DNA from: Ectothiorhodospiraceae bacterium
GTDB taxonomy: Bacteria > Pseudomonadota > Gammaproteobacteria > Nitrococcales > Aquisalimonadaceae
Assembly (NCBI GenBank): GCA_020831885.1
Contig: JAFIFU010000026.1
Coordinates: forward strand, 1 to 45,078
DNA: 45,078 nucleotides
Direction of reading: 5' to 3'
Below are positions 1 to 7,332 of this stretch, one piece after another. Every line of letters begins with the position of its first letter. Positions within the stretch are counted from its first letter, which is position 1. Below the pieces are notes generated by a model. It was given only the letters and a program-made list of their open reading frames with translations. It was not told the DNA's origin and searched no databases. The position numbers and the translations under genes are program-made.

Positions 1-3
1 GGT

Positions 4-168
4 GTAGGTCGGTAGCCGCCCGAAGGGCGGATCACCGACGTCATGGAAATACCGCGGCGTTACCGTCGGAGATCGTCGCTGCGCGCCGCTTCCGACCTGC
101 GCAGCGCCTCACCCAGGCGGCCCTGTACGGTCGGTCGGAAGCCCCGCGCAGCGGGGATCTCCGACATC
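4..168. repeat. Cluster of three REP-like palindromic units
   Basis: Three related imperfect palindromes lie just upstream of ampD: 4-42 (forward), 65-100 (reverse) and 134-168 (forward). Each has outer arms GTCGG and CCGAC, an inner GC-rich stem such as CCGCCC/GGGCGG with a short loop, and often a GTAGGTCGG lead and a GACATC or GACGTC tail. Unit 4-42 is almost identical to the one at 14328-14366. The layout of alternating orientation is like BIME clusters built from REP sequences mobilised by RAYT transposases in other gammaproteobacteria. No RAYT gene lies in this window, so that link is inference. The stems could also act as mRNA 3' structures for a gene left of the window. Confidence 0.75.
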
Positions 169-187
169 GATGCGGAGAGAAGACCCC

Positions 188-748
188 ATGTTTCGGGTGA
201 ATGTAGCCACCGGACTTGTGGAGCCGGCGAGGCAGGTGCCGTCCCCCAACCAGGACCAGCGGCCCGACCCGGACGATATCAGCCTGCTGGTCATCCACGG
301 GATCAGCCTGCCGCCGGGGGAATTCGGCGGCGGCTGGGTGGACGCTCTGTTCTGCAATACCCTGGATGTCACGGCGCACCCGTATTTTCGTGGGCTGGCG
401 GGTTTGCGTGTTTCCAGCCACCTGTTGATCGACCGCGCCGGGGGGTTGACCCAGTATGTGCCCTTGCATCGCCGTGCCTGGCATGCCGGGGTGTCATCCT
501 GGCGGGGCCGCGAACGATGCAATGATTTCGCCGTGGGCGTGGAACTGGAGGGAACGGATTCCACGCCCTACACGGAGCCCCAGTACCGGGTCCTGGCGGG
601 TCTGACGCGCGCGCTGCTGGCGGCGTACCCAAGACTCCTGCCGGACGCCATCGTGGGCCATTGCGATATCGCCCCGGGGCGCAAGACGGACCCGGGGCCG
701 GCATTCGATTGGAACGCTTACCGCCGGGCTCTCAGCCCGGAATCATGA
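188..748 (+). CDS. ampD: 1,6-anhydro-N-acetylmuramyl-L-alanine amidase AmpD
   Basis: This 186-residue cytoplasmic zinc amidase cleaves the stem peptide from 1,6-anhydroMurNAc during peptidoglycan recycling. In species with AmpR/AmpC it also keeps beta-lactamase inducers low. It is an amidase_2 (PGRP-like) domain. Likely zinc ligands are His37 (VIHG), His158 (GHCD) and Asp168 (TDPGP), with Glu119 (VGVELEG) matching the conserved acid. An in-frame ATG at 170 exists, but the ATG at 188 has GGAG at 174-177 and gives the family N-terminus. The gene converges on apaH and overlaps its 3' end by 17 nt. It lies about 10 kb from amgK and murU, which act downstream in the same recycling route. Confidence 0.95.
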   Translation: MFRVNVATGLVEPARQVPSPNQDQRPDPDDISLLVIHGISLPPGEFGGGWVDALFCNTLDVTAHPYFRGLAGLRVSSHLLIDRAGGLTQYVPLHRRAWHAGVSSWRGRERCNDFAVGVELEGTDSTPYTEPQYRVLAGLTRALLAAYPRLLPDAIVGHCDIAPGRKTDPGPAFDWNAYRRALSPES

Positions 749-1571
749 TGCCGGGGCAGTCCAGGCTGTAGCGCCGTCGTTCGCCATCCAGGCGAACCGC
801 GGTCAGTTGTCCTCCCCAGAGGCAACCGGTGTCCAGGGCCACCAGACCGTCCTGCTCGTAGAAGCCCAGGGTGGACCAGTGACCGGTCACCAGCGTCATG
901 CCGGGAGGCGGGCCGGCGCGCCGGGGCACCTGGAACCAGGGCAGATAACCCGGGGGCTGGCTACCGGGGCTGCCCTTGTAATCCAGCAGCAGCCGGCCTT
1001 CGGCATCGCAATAGCGCATGCGGGTGAAGGCGTTGATGATGAAGCGGAGCCGGTCCCAGCCTTGCAGCGTGTCCGACCAGATGCTGGGTTCGTTGCCGTA
1101 GAGGTGGTCCATCAGGGGTCGGAAGTCATCACCGGCCAGGGCCGTTTCCGCCTCCGCGGCGCATACCGCTGCCTGCTCCAGCGTCCAGCGCGGGTACAGG
1201 CCGGCGTGCAGCATGGTGTAGCCCAGGCGATCATCCCGATGGATCAGCGGCTGGTGCCGCAACCATTCCAGCAGTTCCTCACCATCGGGGGCGCTCAGAA
1301 CCTGGGCCAGTGTATCGGTGTTCTTCAGTTCCGAAGCTCCGGTCCAGGCCGCCAGCAGGTGGATGTCGTGATTGCCCAGCACGGTGATGGCCGCGTCACC
1401 CAGATCCCGGACGTGGCGCAGCACGTCCAGTGACTGCGGTCCCCGGTTGACCAGATCGCCGGTCAACCAGAGCCGGTCCCGGCCCGGGTCGAATTCGAGC
1501 ATCTCCAGCAGTCGCAGAAATTCGCTGTGACACCCCTGAATATCGCCGATGCAGTACACCGCCACGTCCAC
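732..1571 (-). CDS. apaH: Bis(5'-nucleosyl)-tetraphosphatase, symmetrical (ApaH)
   Basis: ApaH hydrolyses diadenosine tetraphosphate to two ADP and can remove Np4A caps from RNA. The 279-residue length matches the E. coli enzyme (about 280). The metallophosphatase motifs are in order: GDIQGCH at 9-15, GDLVNRGP at 38-45 and GNHD at 66-69. The start is GTG at 1571, preceded on the minus strand by GGGAG about 5 nt upstream. It follows apaG by 48 nt, the usual apaG-apaH order, and its 3' end overlaps ampD convergently. Confidence 0.95.
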   Translation of the reverse strand: MDVAVYCIGDIQGCHSEFLRLLEMLEFDPGRDRLWLTGDLVNRGPQSLDVLRHVRDLGDAAITVLGNHDIHLLAAWTGASELKNTDTLAQVLSAPDGEELLEWLRHQPLIHRDDRLGYTMLHAGLYPRWTLEQAAVCAAEAETALAGDDFRPLMDHLYGNEPSIWSDTLQGWDRLRFIINAFTRMRYCDAEGRLLLDYKGSPGSQPPGYLPWFQVPRRAGPPPGMTLVTGHWSTLGFYEQDGLVALDTGCLWGGQLTAVRLDGERRRYSLDCPGIMIPG

Positions 1572-1619
1572 TGCTCCCTGGTCGTTACCGACCTTGCTGA
1601 AGGTCAGTGCCGCCCCACA

Positions 1620-2003
1620 TCAGTGCAGACGGCGCGGCATGGCAAGGGTAAAGGGCGCGATCTCGGCCTGGAACGCCGTGCCGTCATCCGCGAGCATATC
1701 GTAACTACCCTCCATGCTGCCCACCGGCGTGGTCAGCATGGCGCCGCTGGTATAGCGGAACTGATCCCCCGGTTCCAGGTGGGGTTGCTCGCCAACCACG
1801 CCCTCCCCATCCACGGTGCGCGTGGTGCCGTGGGCGTCGGTGATCAGCCAGTGCCGGTTCAGCAGCCGTACCGGCACCTGTCCGGTATTGCGGATGGTAA
1901 CCGTATAGCTGAACACGTAGCGGTCCTGGTCCGGGTCGGATTCGTGCGCGAGATAGCAGGGTTCCACCTGAACCCGGACCTGGTAGCGTGCATTGTTTTG
2001 CAT
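1620..2003 (-). CDS. apaG: ApaG domain protein
   Basis: This 127-residue protein has the fibronectin-III-like ApaG fold. Visible conserved stretches are YVFSYTVTIRN, LLNRHWLITD and the PG-rich FRYTSGAMLTTPVGSMEGSY segment near the C-terminus. The biochemical role is unsettled; the family is tied genetically to ApaH and metal or stress phenotypes. A longer reading frame runs up to 2144, but the ATG at 2003 gives the usual size of about 125 residues; the 47 extra codons are low-complexity and overlap the tal 3' end. It lies 43 nt after tal and 48 nt before apaH, probably co-transcribed with both. Confidence 0.93.
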   Translation of the reverse strand: MQNNARYQVRVQVEPCYLAHESDPDQDRYVFSYTVTIRNTGQVPVRLLNRHWLITDAHGTTRTVDGEGVVGEQPHLEPGDQFRYTSGAMLTTPVGSMEGSYDMLADDGTAFQAEIAPFTLAMPRRLH

Positions 2004-2046
2004 GCGTCGTCCGTATCGACTGTCAGTGGAAAGGCCAGTGGCGGCC

Positions 2047-3171
2047 TCAGCCGGTGGCTCGGCCGCCGGGATCCATGCCGCGCACCTTGTCTCCGAGCCC
2101 GGCCAGAAGGTTGTCGAAGGAGTCGGCAAAGGCCTTAACGCCATCGGCTTCCAGCTTATCCGTCACCGCTTCGAGATCGATACCCAGCGCCGGCAGCTCC
2201 CGGATCAGTGCCGCTGCATCGTCCAGCCCGTCCGGGAGGCGCACCGCCGGGTCGCCGTGATCCAGGTAGGCGTCGTAGGTGGCCGGGGGCACCGTGTTGA
2301 CCGTGCGCGGCCCGATCAGGGCGTCCACATAGAGCACGTCGCTGTACTCGGGGTTCTTGGTGCCGGTGCTGGCCCAGAGTAGACGCTGTTCCTGGGCGCC
2401 CAGCCGGCGCAGCTCCTGGAAGCGCGGGCCGTCGAACAGGTCAAGGAAGTGGCGGTACGCCAGTTTGGCGTTGGCGATTGCCACGCGTCCGCGCCAGTCC
2501 TCCCGCTTGCCTTCCAGCTGAGGATCCACGGCGCTGTCCACGCGGCTGACGAAGAAGCTGGCCACCGAGGCCACGCCTTCCACGGGCAGGCCGCGACGTG
2601 CCCGCTCCTGCAGGCCGGTGATGAAGGCATCCGCCACCGCTTTGTAGCGGTCCACGGAAAACAGCAGGGTCACGTTGACGCTGATGCCTTCCCCGATGAG
2701 CGTTTCCACTGCGGGCAGGCCCTCCACCGTGGCCGGCACCTTGATCATGATGTTGGGGCGGTCGATCCATGCATGCAGCCGGCGCGCCTCGGCGACGGTG
2801 CCTTCGGTATTCCGGGCCAGGTGAGGGGAGACCTCGATGCTCACGTAGCCGTCGCGCTTGTCGGTGGCCTCATAGACCGGGCGCATCACGTCTGCCGCAT
2901 CCCGGATGTCAGCTACGGCCAGATGGTTGAACAATTCCGCCGCGTCGAGGCCCGGCTGCCGTCGCAGGATGTCCGCGATGACCGCATCGTACTGGTCTCC
3001 GCTGGAGATGGCCTTGTCGAAAATGGTGGGGTTCGACGTCACGCCCCGCAGGTCGTCCCGCTCCACCAGCCGGACCAGCTCGCCGGATTCCAGCATGCTC
3101 CGGTGGATGTTGTCGTACCAGACGCTTTGTCCCAGCGCGGTCAGTCGCTTCAGCGGATTCGGGGTGCTCAT
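2047..3171 (-). CDS. tal: Transaldolase, long form
   Basis: Transaldolase moves a dihydroxyacetone unit between sedoheptulose-7-phosphate and glyceraldehyde-3-phosphate in the non-oxidative pentose phosphate pathway. The protein has 374 residues, longer than E. coli TalB (about 317), and fits the long Tal subfamily also seen in cyanobacteria and actinobacteria. The family N-terminal motif RGVTSNPTIFDKAI is at 42-55, and the Schiff-base lysine is probably Lys144 in IMIKVPATVEG. An upstream ATG at 3222 would add 17 residues without family character; ATG 3171 gives the expected N-terminus (LKRLTALGQSVWYDNI). It stands directly upstream of apaG-apaH, an unusual neighbour for those genes. Confidence 0.93.
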   Translation of the reverse strand: MSTPNPLKRLTALGQSVWYDNIHRSMLESGELVRLVERDDLRGVTSNPTIFDKAISSGDQYDAVIADILRRQPGLDAAELFNHLAVADIRDAADVMRPVYEATDKRDGYVSIEVSPHLARNTEGTVAEARRLHAWIDRPNIMIKVPATVEGLPAVETLIGEGISVNVTLLFSVDRYKAVADAFITGLQERARRGLPVEGVASVASFFVSRVDSAVDPQLEGKREDWRGRVAIANAKLAYRHFLDLFDGPRFQELRRLGAQEQRLLWASTGTKNPEYSDVLYVDALIGPRTVNTVPPATYDAYLDHGDPAVRLPDGLDDAAALIRELPALGIDLEAVTDKLEADGVKAFADSFDNLLAGLGDKVRGMDPGGRATG

Positions 3172-3338
3172 GTTGGGTGAACCTTTGCCGTCGAGTGTAT
3201 TGCGGGTGCCCGGGCAGGGCACGGGATACCGGTCAGCGATGCGATAGTCTACCGGGAGTGACAGTGCCCGTGAAAGTCGCGTTCCCTCCGGCCCGTGTCA
3301 ACGTCGTGCCGCCGCGTTCGGGAAATGTTAACTCCGTC

Positions 3339-3368
3339 TTGTTTTTCGCCGGGAAGTTCTGGAATAAT
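3339..3368 (+). promoter_or_regulatory. Candidate sigma-70 promoter for the 30-codon gene
   Basis: TTGTTT (3339-3344) and AATAAT (3363-3368) are separated by 18 nt, inside a stretch that is far more AT-rich than the rest of the window. It would give a leader of roughly 90 nt before the ATG at 3466. This is a by-eye match only. Confidence 0.4.
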
Positions 3369-3465
3369 CAAAAACCTATGCTCCCCAGGTGGAGTGGATA
3401 CGTAAGTAGAAAGATAACAAGCTGTCCATCCTGTGGTGGAAGTTCGACTGTCTTGGAAGGAAGCC

Positions 3466-3558
3466 ATGACCAACCGTCCGAAGCGTTTTCCGAAGTTTGA
3501 TCCGCTGGCCCTGCTGGCCGTTGGTGTGGGTGTCGGTGTACTGATCACGCTGCTTTAA
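3466..3558 (+). CDS. Putative 30-residue single-span membrane miniprotein
   Basis: An open frame of 30 codons starts at ATG 3466 and ends at TAA 3556-3558. The predicted peptide has a basic, proline-containing head (MTNRPKRFPKFDP) followed by a 17-residue hydrophobic Gly/Val/Leu-rich segment that runs to the C-terminus, as in a single-pass inner-membrane protein with its N-terminus inside. It has a strong Shine-Dalgarno GGAAGG at 3456-3461, 4 nt before the ATG, and a candidate promoter about 100 nt upstream. It is the only plus-strand gene between ampD and amgK and faces uspA. I do not recognise the family and no function can be assigned. Supporting evidence is RBS, promoter, composition and isolation, not homology. 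Confidence 0.6.
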   Translation: MTNRPKRFPKFDPLALLAVGVGVGVLITLL

Positions 3559-3601
3559 GGAAGCACTGATCTATTCCCAGGGAATAGATCAGTGCTTCCT
3601 T
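3557..3601. repeat. 45-nt palindrome (22-bp arms), IS5-like ends and likely bidirectional terminator
   Basis: Arms 3557-3578 and 3580-3601 are perfect reverse complements around one central base. Each arm carries GGAAGCACTGATCTATTCCC, the repeat also found at 14371, 27758, 37996 and 45028. The left arm begins inside the stop codon of the miniprotein gene (TTTAA then GGAAGC). The palindrome lies between the convergent 3' ends of that gene and uspA, so the RNA hairpin could stop or protect both transcripts, although no long U-run follows. The shape is that of two terminal inverted repeats placed tip to tip, a minimal MITE-like element. No exact target duplication is visible: TTAA is on the left, TTGG on the right. 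Confidence 0.75.
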
Positions 3602-3664
3602 GGGCGCGAACAACGCGCATCCCCCGGGTATCGGTCGGTCGATCCGGCGGGTACGTTGTTGCGG

Positions 3665-4111
3665 TCAGACCCGAACGGCGAGCACATCACAGCGGGCGCC
3701 CTGAAGGACCGCACCGGCAGTGGACCCGAGCAGCAGCGCCAGTCCGTGGCGGCTGTGACTGCCGACCACGATCAGATCGCATTCCAGCGCGTGGGCGTGC
3801 TCCACGATCTCCTGCCGGGTATAGCCGGCACTGACCACGCACCGGGCGCGTTCCAGCCGGAAACGCTCGGCTACCCGCTGCAGGCGTGATTCCGCGGCGC
3901 GCATCATGTCCTCGTGGATATCCACCTGGGTGGAGCCGAGGAATTCCCCCATGCTGTCAATCGGGATGTGTTCCACCACATGCAGGAGGCAGATCTCGGC
4001 CCCGTGGAGCTGCGCGAGCTGGACGGCACGCGCGCAGACCGTGTCCGCATCCTCGCCGAAGTCCACACACAGCAGCAGGCGCTCGTAGGGTCTGGCTTCC
4101 GGTTCCGTCAT
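3665..4111 (-). CDS. Universal stress protein, UspA family
   Basis: A 148-residue single-domain Usp protein. The N-terminal strand LLLCVDFGEDAD carries the usual aspartate, and the C-terminal nucleotide-binding signature G-2x-G-9x-G-S/T is seen in VVGSHSRHGLALLLGSTAGAVL (about 116-137), so it is probably of the ATP-binding class. Usp proteins respond to starvation and membrane or oxidative stress; the partner here is unknown. The start ATG at 4111 has GAGG 5 nt upstream. It follows rsmA by 37 nt and so may be the last gene of the lptD-surA-pdxA-rsmA transcript, a position normally held by apaG. Confidence 0.9.
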   Translation of the reverse strand: MTEPEARPYERLLLCVDFGEDADTVCARAVQLAQLHGAEICLLHVVEHIPIDSMGEFLGSTQVDIHEDMMRAAESRLQRVAERFRLERARCVVSAGYTRQEIVEHAHALECDLIVVGSHSRHGLALLLGSTAGAVLQGARCDVLAVRV

Positions 4112-4148
4112 CTCCGCCTCGTCGTCCGCCTTGGGGATGGCTCACCCG

Positions 4149-4952
4149 TCATATCCTCAGTATATCGCGGTCGGATGCCCCGTTCGCCAGGCGGACGAAG
4201 TCCGCCACCGTCAACTGTTCCGGCCGTTGCCCCGGGTCGATACCCGCACGCTCCATGACCCCGGTGTCCAGCAGCCCCCGCAGGGCGTTGCGCAGAGTCT
4301 TGCGCCGCTGGGAAAACGCCTGCGCCACCAGCCGGGAGAGCAGTGCGGGATCCCGGGCCGGTTGCTCCGGCGGCCGCGGGCGCAGGCGGACAATGGCGGA
4401 TTCCACCCGCGGCGGTGGATGAAACGCGCCGGGATGGACCAGGAACAGCCGTTCCACCTGGCAGTGGTACTGGATCATCACGGACAGCCGCCCGTAGACC
4501 TTGCTGCCCGGTCCGGCGCGCATGCGGTCCACCACCTCTCTCTGCAGCATGAAGTGCATGTCGAGAATGCGCGGCGCCGCTTCCAGAATGTGGAACAGGA
4601 GCGGCGTGGAGATGTTGTAGGGCAGGTTGCCCACCACGCGGATCCGTTCGCAATCGGGCCGGACGCTGCCGAAATCGAAATCCAGCGCATCCCCCTGGTA
4701 GAGGTCCAGTGTGCCCAGCGTCTCCGCGCCGGCCTGCAGGCGGGGGATCAGGTCCCGGTCCATTTCAATGGCCACCAGCCGGCCGGCCCGTTCCAGCAAG
4801 GGGAACGTCAGCGCACCCTGCCCCGGGCCGATCTCCACCAGGCAGTCCTCCGGTTCCGGCCGGATGGCGGCGATGATCCGCCCGATCACCGAAGCGTCAT
4901 GCAGGAAGTTCTGACCGAACCGTTTTCGCGGCCTGTGGGGTATGTGGTTCAT
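4149..4952 (-). CDS. rsmA: 16S rRNA dimethyladenosine transferase RsmA (KsgA)
   Basis: RsmA uses S-adenosylmethionine to dimethylate A1518 and A1519 in helix 45 of 16S rRNA late in 30S assembly. The 267-residue protein has the family start RKRFGQNFLHD at 9-19, the SAM-binding loop VEIGPGQGALT and the catalytic NLPYNIS motif. An in-frame ATG at 4994 adds 14 residues with no ribosome-binding site; ATG 4952 matches the E. coli N-terminal length. It follows pdxA by 95 nt in the classic lptD-surA-pdxA-rsmA order, but the next gene is uspA, with apaG-apaH displaced beyond tal. Confidence 0.96.
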   Translation of the reverse strand: MNHIPHRPRKRFGQNFLHDASVIGRIIAAIRPEPEDCLVEIGPGQGALTFPLLERAGRLVAIEMDRDLIPRLQAGAETLGTLDLYQGDALDFDFGSVRPDCERIRVVGNLPYNISTPLLFHILEAAPRILDMHFMLQREVVDRMRAGPGSKVYGRLSVMIQYHCQVERLFLVHPGAFHPPPRVESAIVRLRPRPPEQPARDPALLSRLVAQAFSQRRKTLRNALRGLLDTGVMERAGIDPGQRPEQLTVADFVRLANGASDRDILRI

Positions 4953-5047
4953 GGGCGGATGATGCCATGGGGGAAGACGGGCGGGTAGCTTCATCCGGGG
5001 TTCCGGGGATCGCCGGGCCGACCTTTCGAAGCCAGAATGAAAAAAGC

Positions 5048-6028
5048 CTACAAGTAAGCCGCGCGTACCATGAGCAAGGCCTGTTGGATGGCGGCGGCAA
5101 GGCTGCCCGGGTCGATCTTGCCCGTTCCTGCCAGATCCAGGGCGGTGCCGTGGTCCACCGACGTGCGGATGATGGGGAGGCCCAGAGTGATGTTCATCGC
5201 ATGGCCGAAGCCCAGGTGCTTCAGCACCGGCAGGCCCTGATCATGGTACATGGCCAGTACGGCGTCGGCCCCTTCCAGGTTGTGGGGCGTGAACAGCGTA
5301 TCCGCCGGCAGCGGCCCCTCCAGGTTCAGCCCCTCGGCGCGCAGCTCCTCCAGCGCCGGGATGATCACGTCCAGTTCCTCCCGGCCCAGGTGGCCGCCTT
5401 CGCCGGCATGGGGGTTCAGGCCGCAGACGAGGATGCGGGGGGCGGGCAGCCCCATCCTGTTCCGCAGATCCCGGTCCAGAATGCGCAGCACCTGCCGCAG
5501 CAGCGGTCCGGTGATGGCATCGGCGACATGACGCAGCGGCAGATGGGTGGTGGCCAGTGCCACCCGCAGCGTGTCGGCTGCCAGCAGCATCACCGGGAAG
5601 GGGGCGCCGGTCAGTTCCGCGAAGTACTCGGTATGGCCGCTGAACGGGATCCCGGCGTCATTGATCACGCTTTTCTGCACCGGCCCGGTCACCACGGCGT
5701 GGAACCGGCCGTCCAGGCAACCGCGGCCGGCCAGCTCCAGCATGCGCAGCACCGGGCCGGCGTTTGCCGGATCCGGGATCCCCGGTGTGCAGGGCTGTCG
5801 CAGCGGCACGGGAAGCACGGTCAGCAGCCCGGGCTCATGGGCACGGGCGCTGCCGTCGTCCTCCCGCAGGCGCAGGGGCAGGCCCAGCATGCGGGCCCGC
5901 TGCTCCAGTAGCTCCGGGTCACCCACCGCCACCAGGCAGGCATCCAGCGGCTGCTGGGCCTGGATCACGGCCAGATCCGGGCCGATGCCCGCAGGTTCAC
6001 CCACCGTCAAAGCCAGGCGGGGCCGCAT
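5048..6028 (-). CDS. pdxA: 4-hydroxythreonine-4-phosphate dehydrogenase PdxA
   Basis: PdxA oxidises 4-phosphohydroxy-L-threonine with NAD in the DXP-dependent pyridoxal phosphate pathway. The 326-residue protein has the family features [12 protein letters not shown] near the N-terminus, the three metal-ligand histidine regions ([32 protein letters not shown]) and the C-terminal [17 protein letters not shown] 6028 follows the surA stop by 2 nt (TGACCATG), so the two are translationally coupled; a TTG two codons earlier is also possible. Confidence 0.95.
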   Translation of the reverse strand: MRPRLALTVGEPAGIGPDLAVIQAQQPLDACLVAVGDPELLEQRARMLGLPLRLREDDGSARAHEPGLLTVLPVPLRQPCTPGIPDPANAGPVLRMLELAGRGCLDGRFHAVVTGPVQKSVINDAGIPFSGHTEYFAELTGAPFPVMLLAADTLRVALATTHLPLRHVADAITGPLLRQVLRILDRDLRNRMGLPAPRILVCGLNPHAGEGGHLGREELDVIIPALEELRAEGLNLEGPLPADTLFTPHNLEGADAVLAMYHDQGLPVLKHLGFGHAMNITLGLPIIRTSVDHGTALDLAGTGKIDPGSLAAAIQQALLMVRAAYL

Positions 6029-6030
6029 GG

Positions 6031-7329
6031 TCAATCGTCCAGCCGCAGTTCCACGTAGGCGTCGTCCCGCATCCGCCTGAGCCAGCCTTCCAGGGTCTCC
6101 TCGCTTTTGCGTTCGCGGATTTGCTGGGTTGCGTAGGCACGCCGGTAATCCTCCGTGCTGTCGTGCTCACGGCGTTCCTGAACCTGCAGGATATGCCAGC
6201 CGAACTGGGTCTGGAACGGCTGGCTGATCTGGCCCGGTTCGAGCGCGTCCATGGTGTCCTCGAACACGGGCACGAACTGTCCCGGATTCGCCCATCCCAG
6301 GTCGCCGCCACGGGAGGCGCTGCCCGGATCATCCGAATGGGCGCGGGCAAGCGCCGAGAAGCTCTCGCCCTGGGCGATGCGGTCCCGCAGGGATTCCAGC
6401 CGCTGCCGGGCGTCATTGTCGTCCACCACCTCCGAGGTGCGAATCAGGATATGCCGCGCCCGGGTCTGGGTGACCACCCGGCTCTCGTCGCTGCGTATGC
6501 CGTCCAGTTTCACGATATGGAAGCCGCTGGGGCTGCGCAGGGCGTCGCTGACCTGACCGGTCTGCATGCCGCGCACCACGTCCTGGAAGACCGTGGGCAG
6601 TTCGCCCCCGCTGCGCCAACCCAGGTCGCCCCCTTCCAGTGCGTTGGCGGCGTCGGAGACGCGGGCGGCGGTTTCCGCGAAGTCGGCGCCGCCGCGAAGC
6701 TCTTCCACCAACGCCTCGGCGCGACCCCGCGCCTCGTCGATCTGCTCGGGGGAGGCGGCCTGGGGCGTGGCGATGAGAATATGGGACACCCGGTATTCCA
6801 GATCCTCCGTGGCCGCTGCGCTGGCCAGGTATTCGTCCACTTCCTGTTCGGTCACCTCCACGCTGCGTTCCACCTGCCGCTGATGCAGCCGCGAGATCAT
6901 GATGTCGTCCCGCAGGTCCTCCCGGAAACGGGCGAAGGAGATGCCCTCGCGCTGGAGCGCCTGCTGGAACTGGGTCAGGGTCATGTTGTTCTGTTCGGCC
7001 ACTCGGCGTACCGCCGCATTCAGCGTGTTATCGTCAACGGTGATGCCCATCCGTTCCGCCCGGGAAAGTTGAAGCCGTTTCATCACCAGGCGCTCCATCA
7101 CCTGGCGTTGCAGCTCCTCCCCGCTGGGCAGCCGGACGCCGGTGCCGCGGTACTGCTGGCGGACCGAGGCGATCTCCGCCTCCAGTTCCGAGGCCAGGAT
7201 GATGTCATCGTTGACCACCGCCACGATGCGGTCCAGCGTCTGCCCGGCGACGGTGGAACCCAGGCCGAGCATCAGTGTGAACAGTACCGCCGAGGTGGCG
7301 GCAATGAAGCGGGCCTTCGGTGGGCGCAT
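6031..7329 (-). CDS. surA: Periplasmic chaperone and peptidyl-prolyl isomerase SurA
   Basis: SurA carries unfolded outer-membrane beta-barrel proteins, including LptD, to the BAM complex. The 432-residue precursor has an N-terminal signal segment (hydrophobic core 9-28), the SurA N-domain starting [19 protein letters not shown], and two parvulin domains at roughly 180-285 ([11 protein letters not shown] to FHIVKLD) and 290-395 ([11 protein letters not shown] to GWHILQVQ). It starts 3 nt after the lptD stop, and its Shine-Dalgarno AGAGGTAAGG lies across the end of lptD, implying coupled translation. Confidence 0.96.
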   Translation of the reverse strand: MRPPKARFIAATSAVLFTLMLGLGSTVAGQTLDRIVAVVNDDIILASELEAEIASVRQQYRGTGVRLPSGEELQRQVMERLVMKRLQLSRAERMGITVDDNTLNAAVRRVAEQNNMTLTQFQQALQREGISFARFREDLRDDIMISRLHQRQVERSVEVTEQEVDEYLASAAATEDLEYRVSHILIATPQAASPEQIDEARGRAEALVEELRGGADFAETAARVSDAANALEGGDLGWRSGGELPTVFQDVVRGMQTGQVSDALRSPSGFHIVKLDGIRSDESRVVTQTRARHILIRTSEVVDDNDARQRLESLRDRIAQGESFSALARAHSDDPGSASRGGDLGWANPGQFVPVFEDTMDALEPGQISQPFQTQFGWHILQVQERREHDSTEDYRRAYATQQIRERKSEETLEGWLRRMRDDAYVELRLDD

Positions 7330-7332
7330 GCC

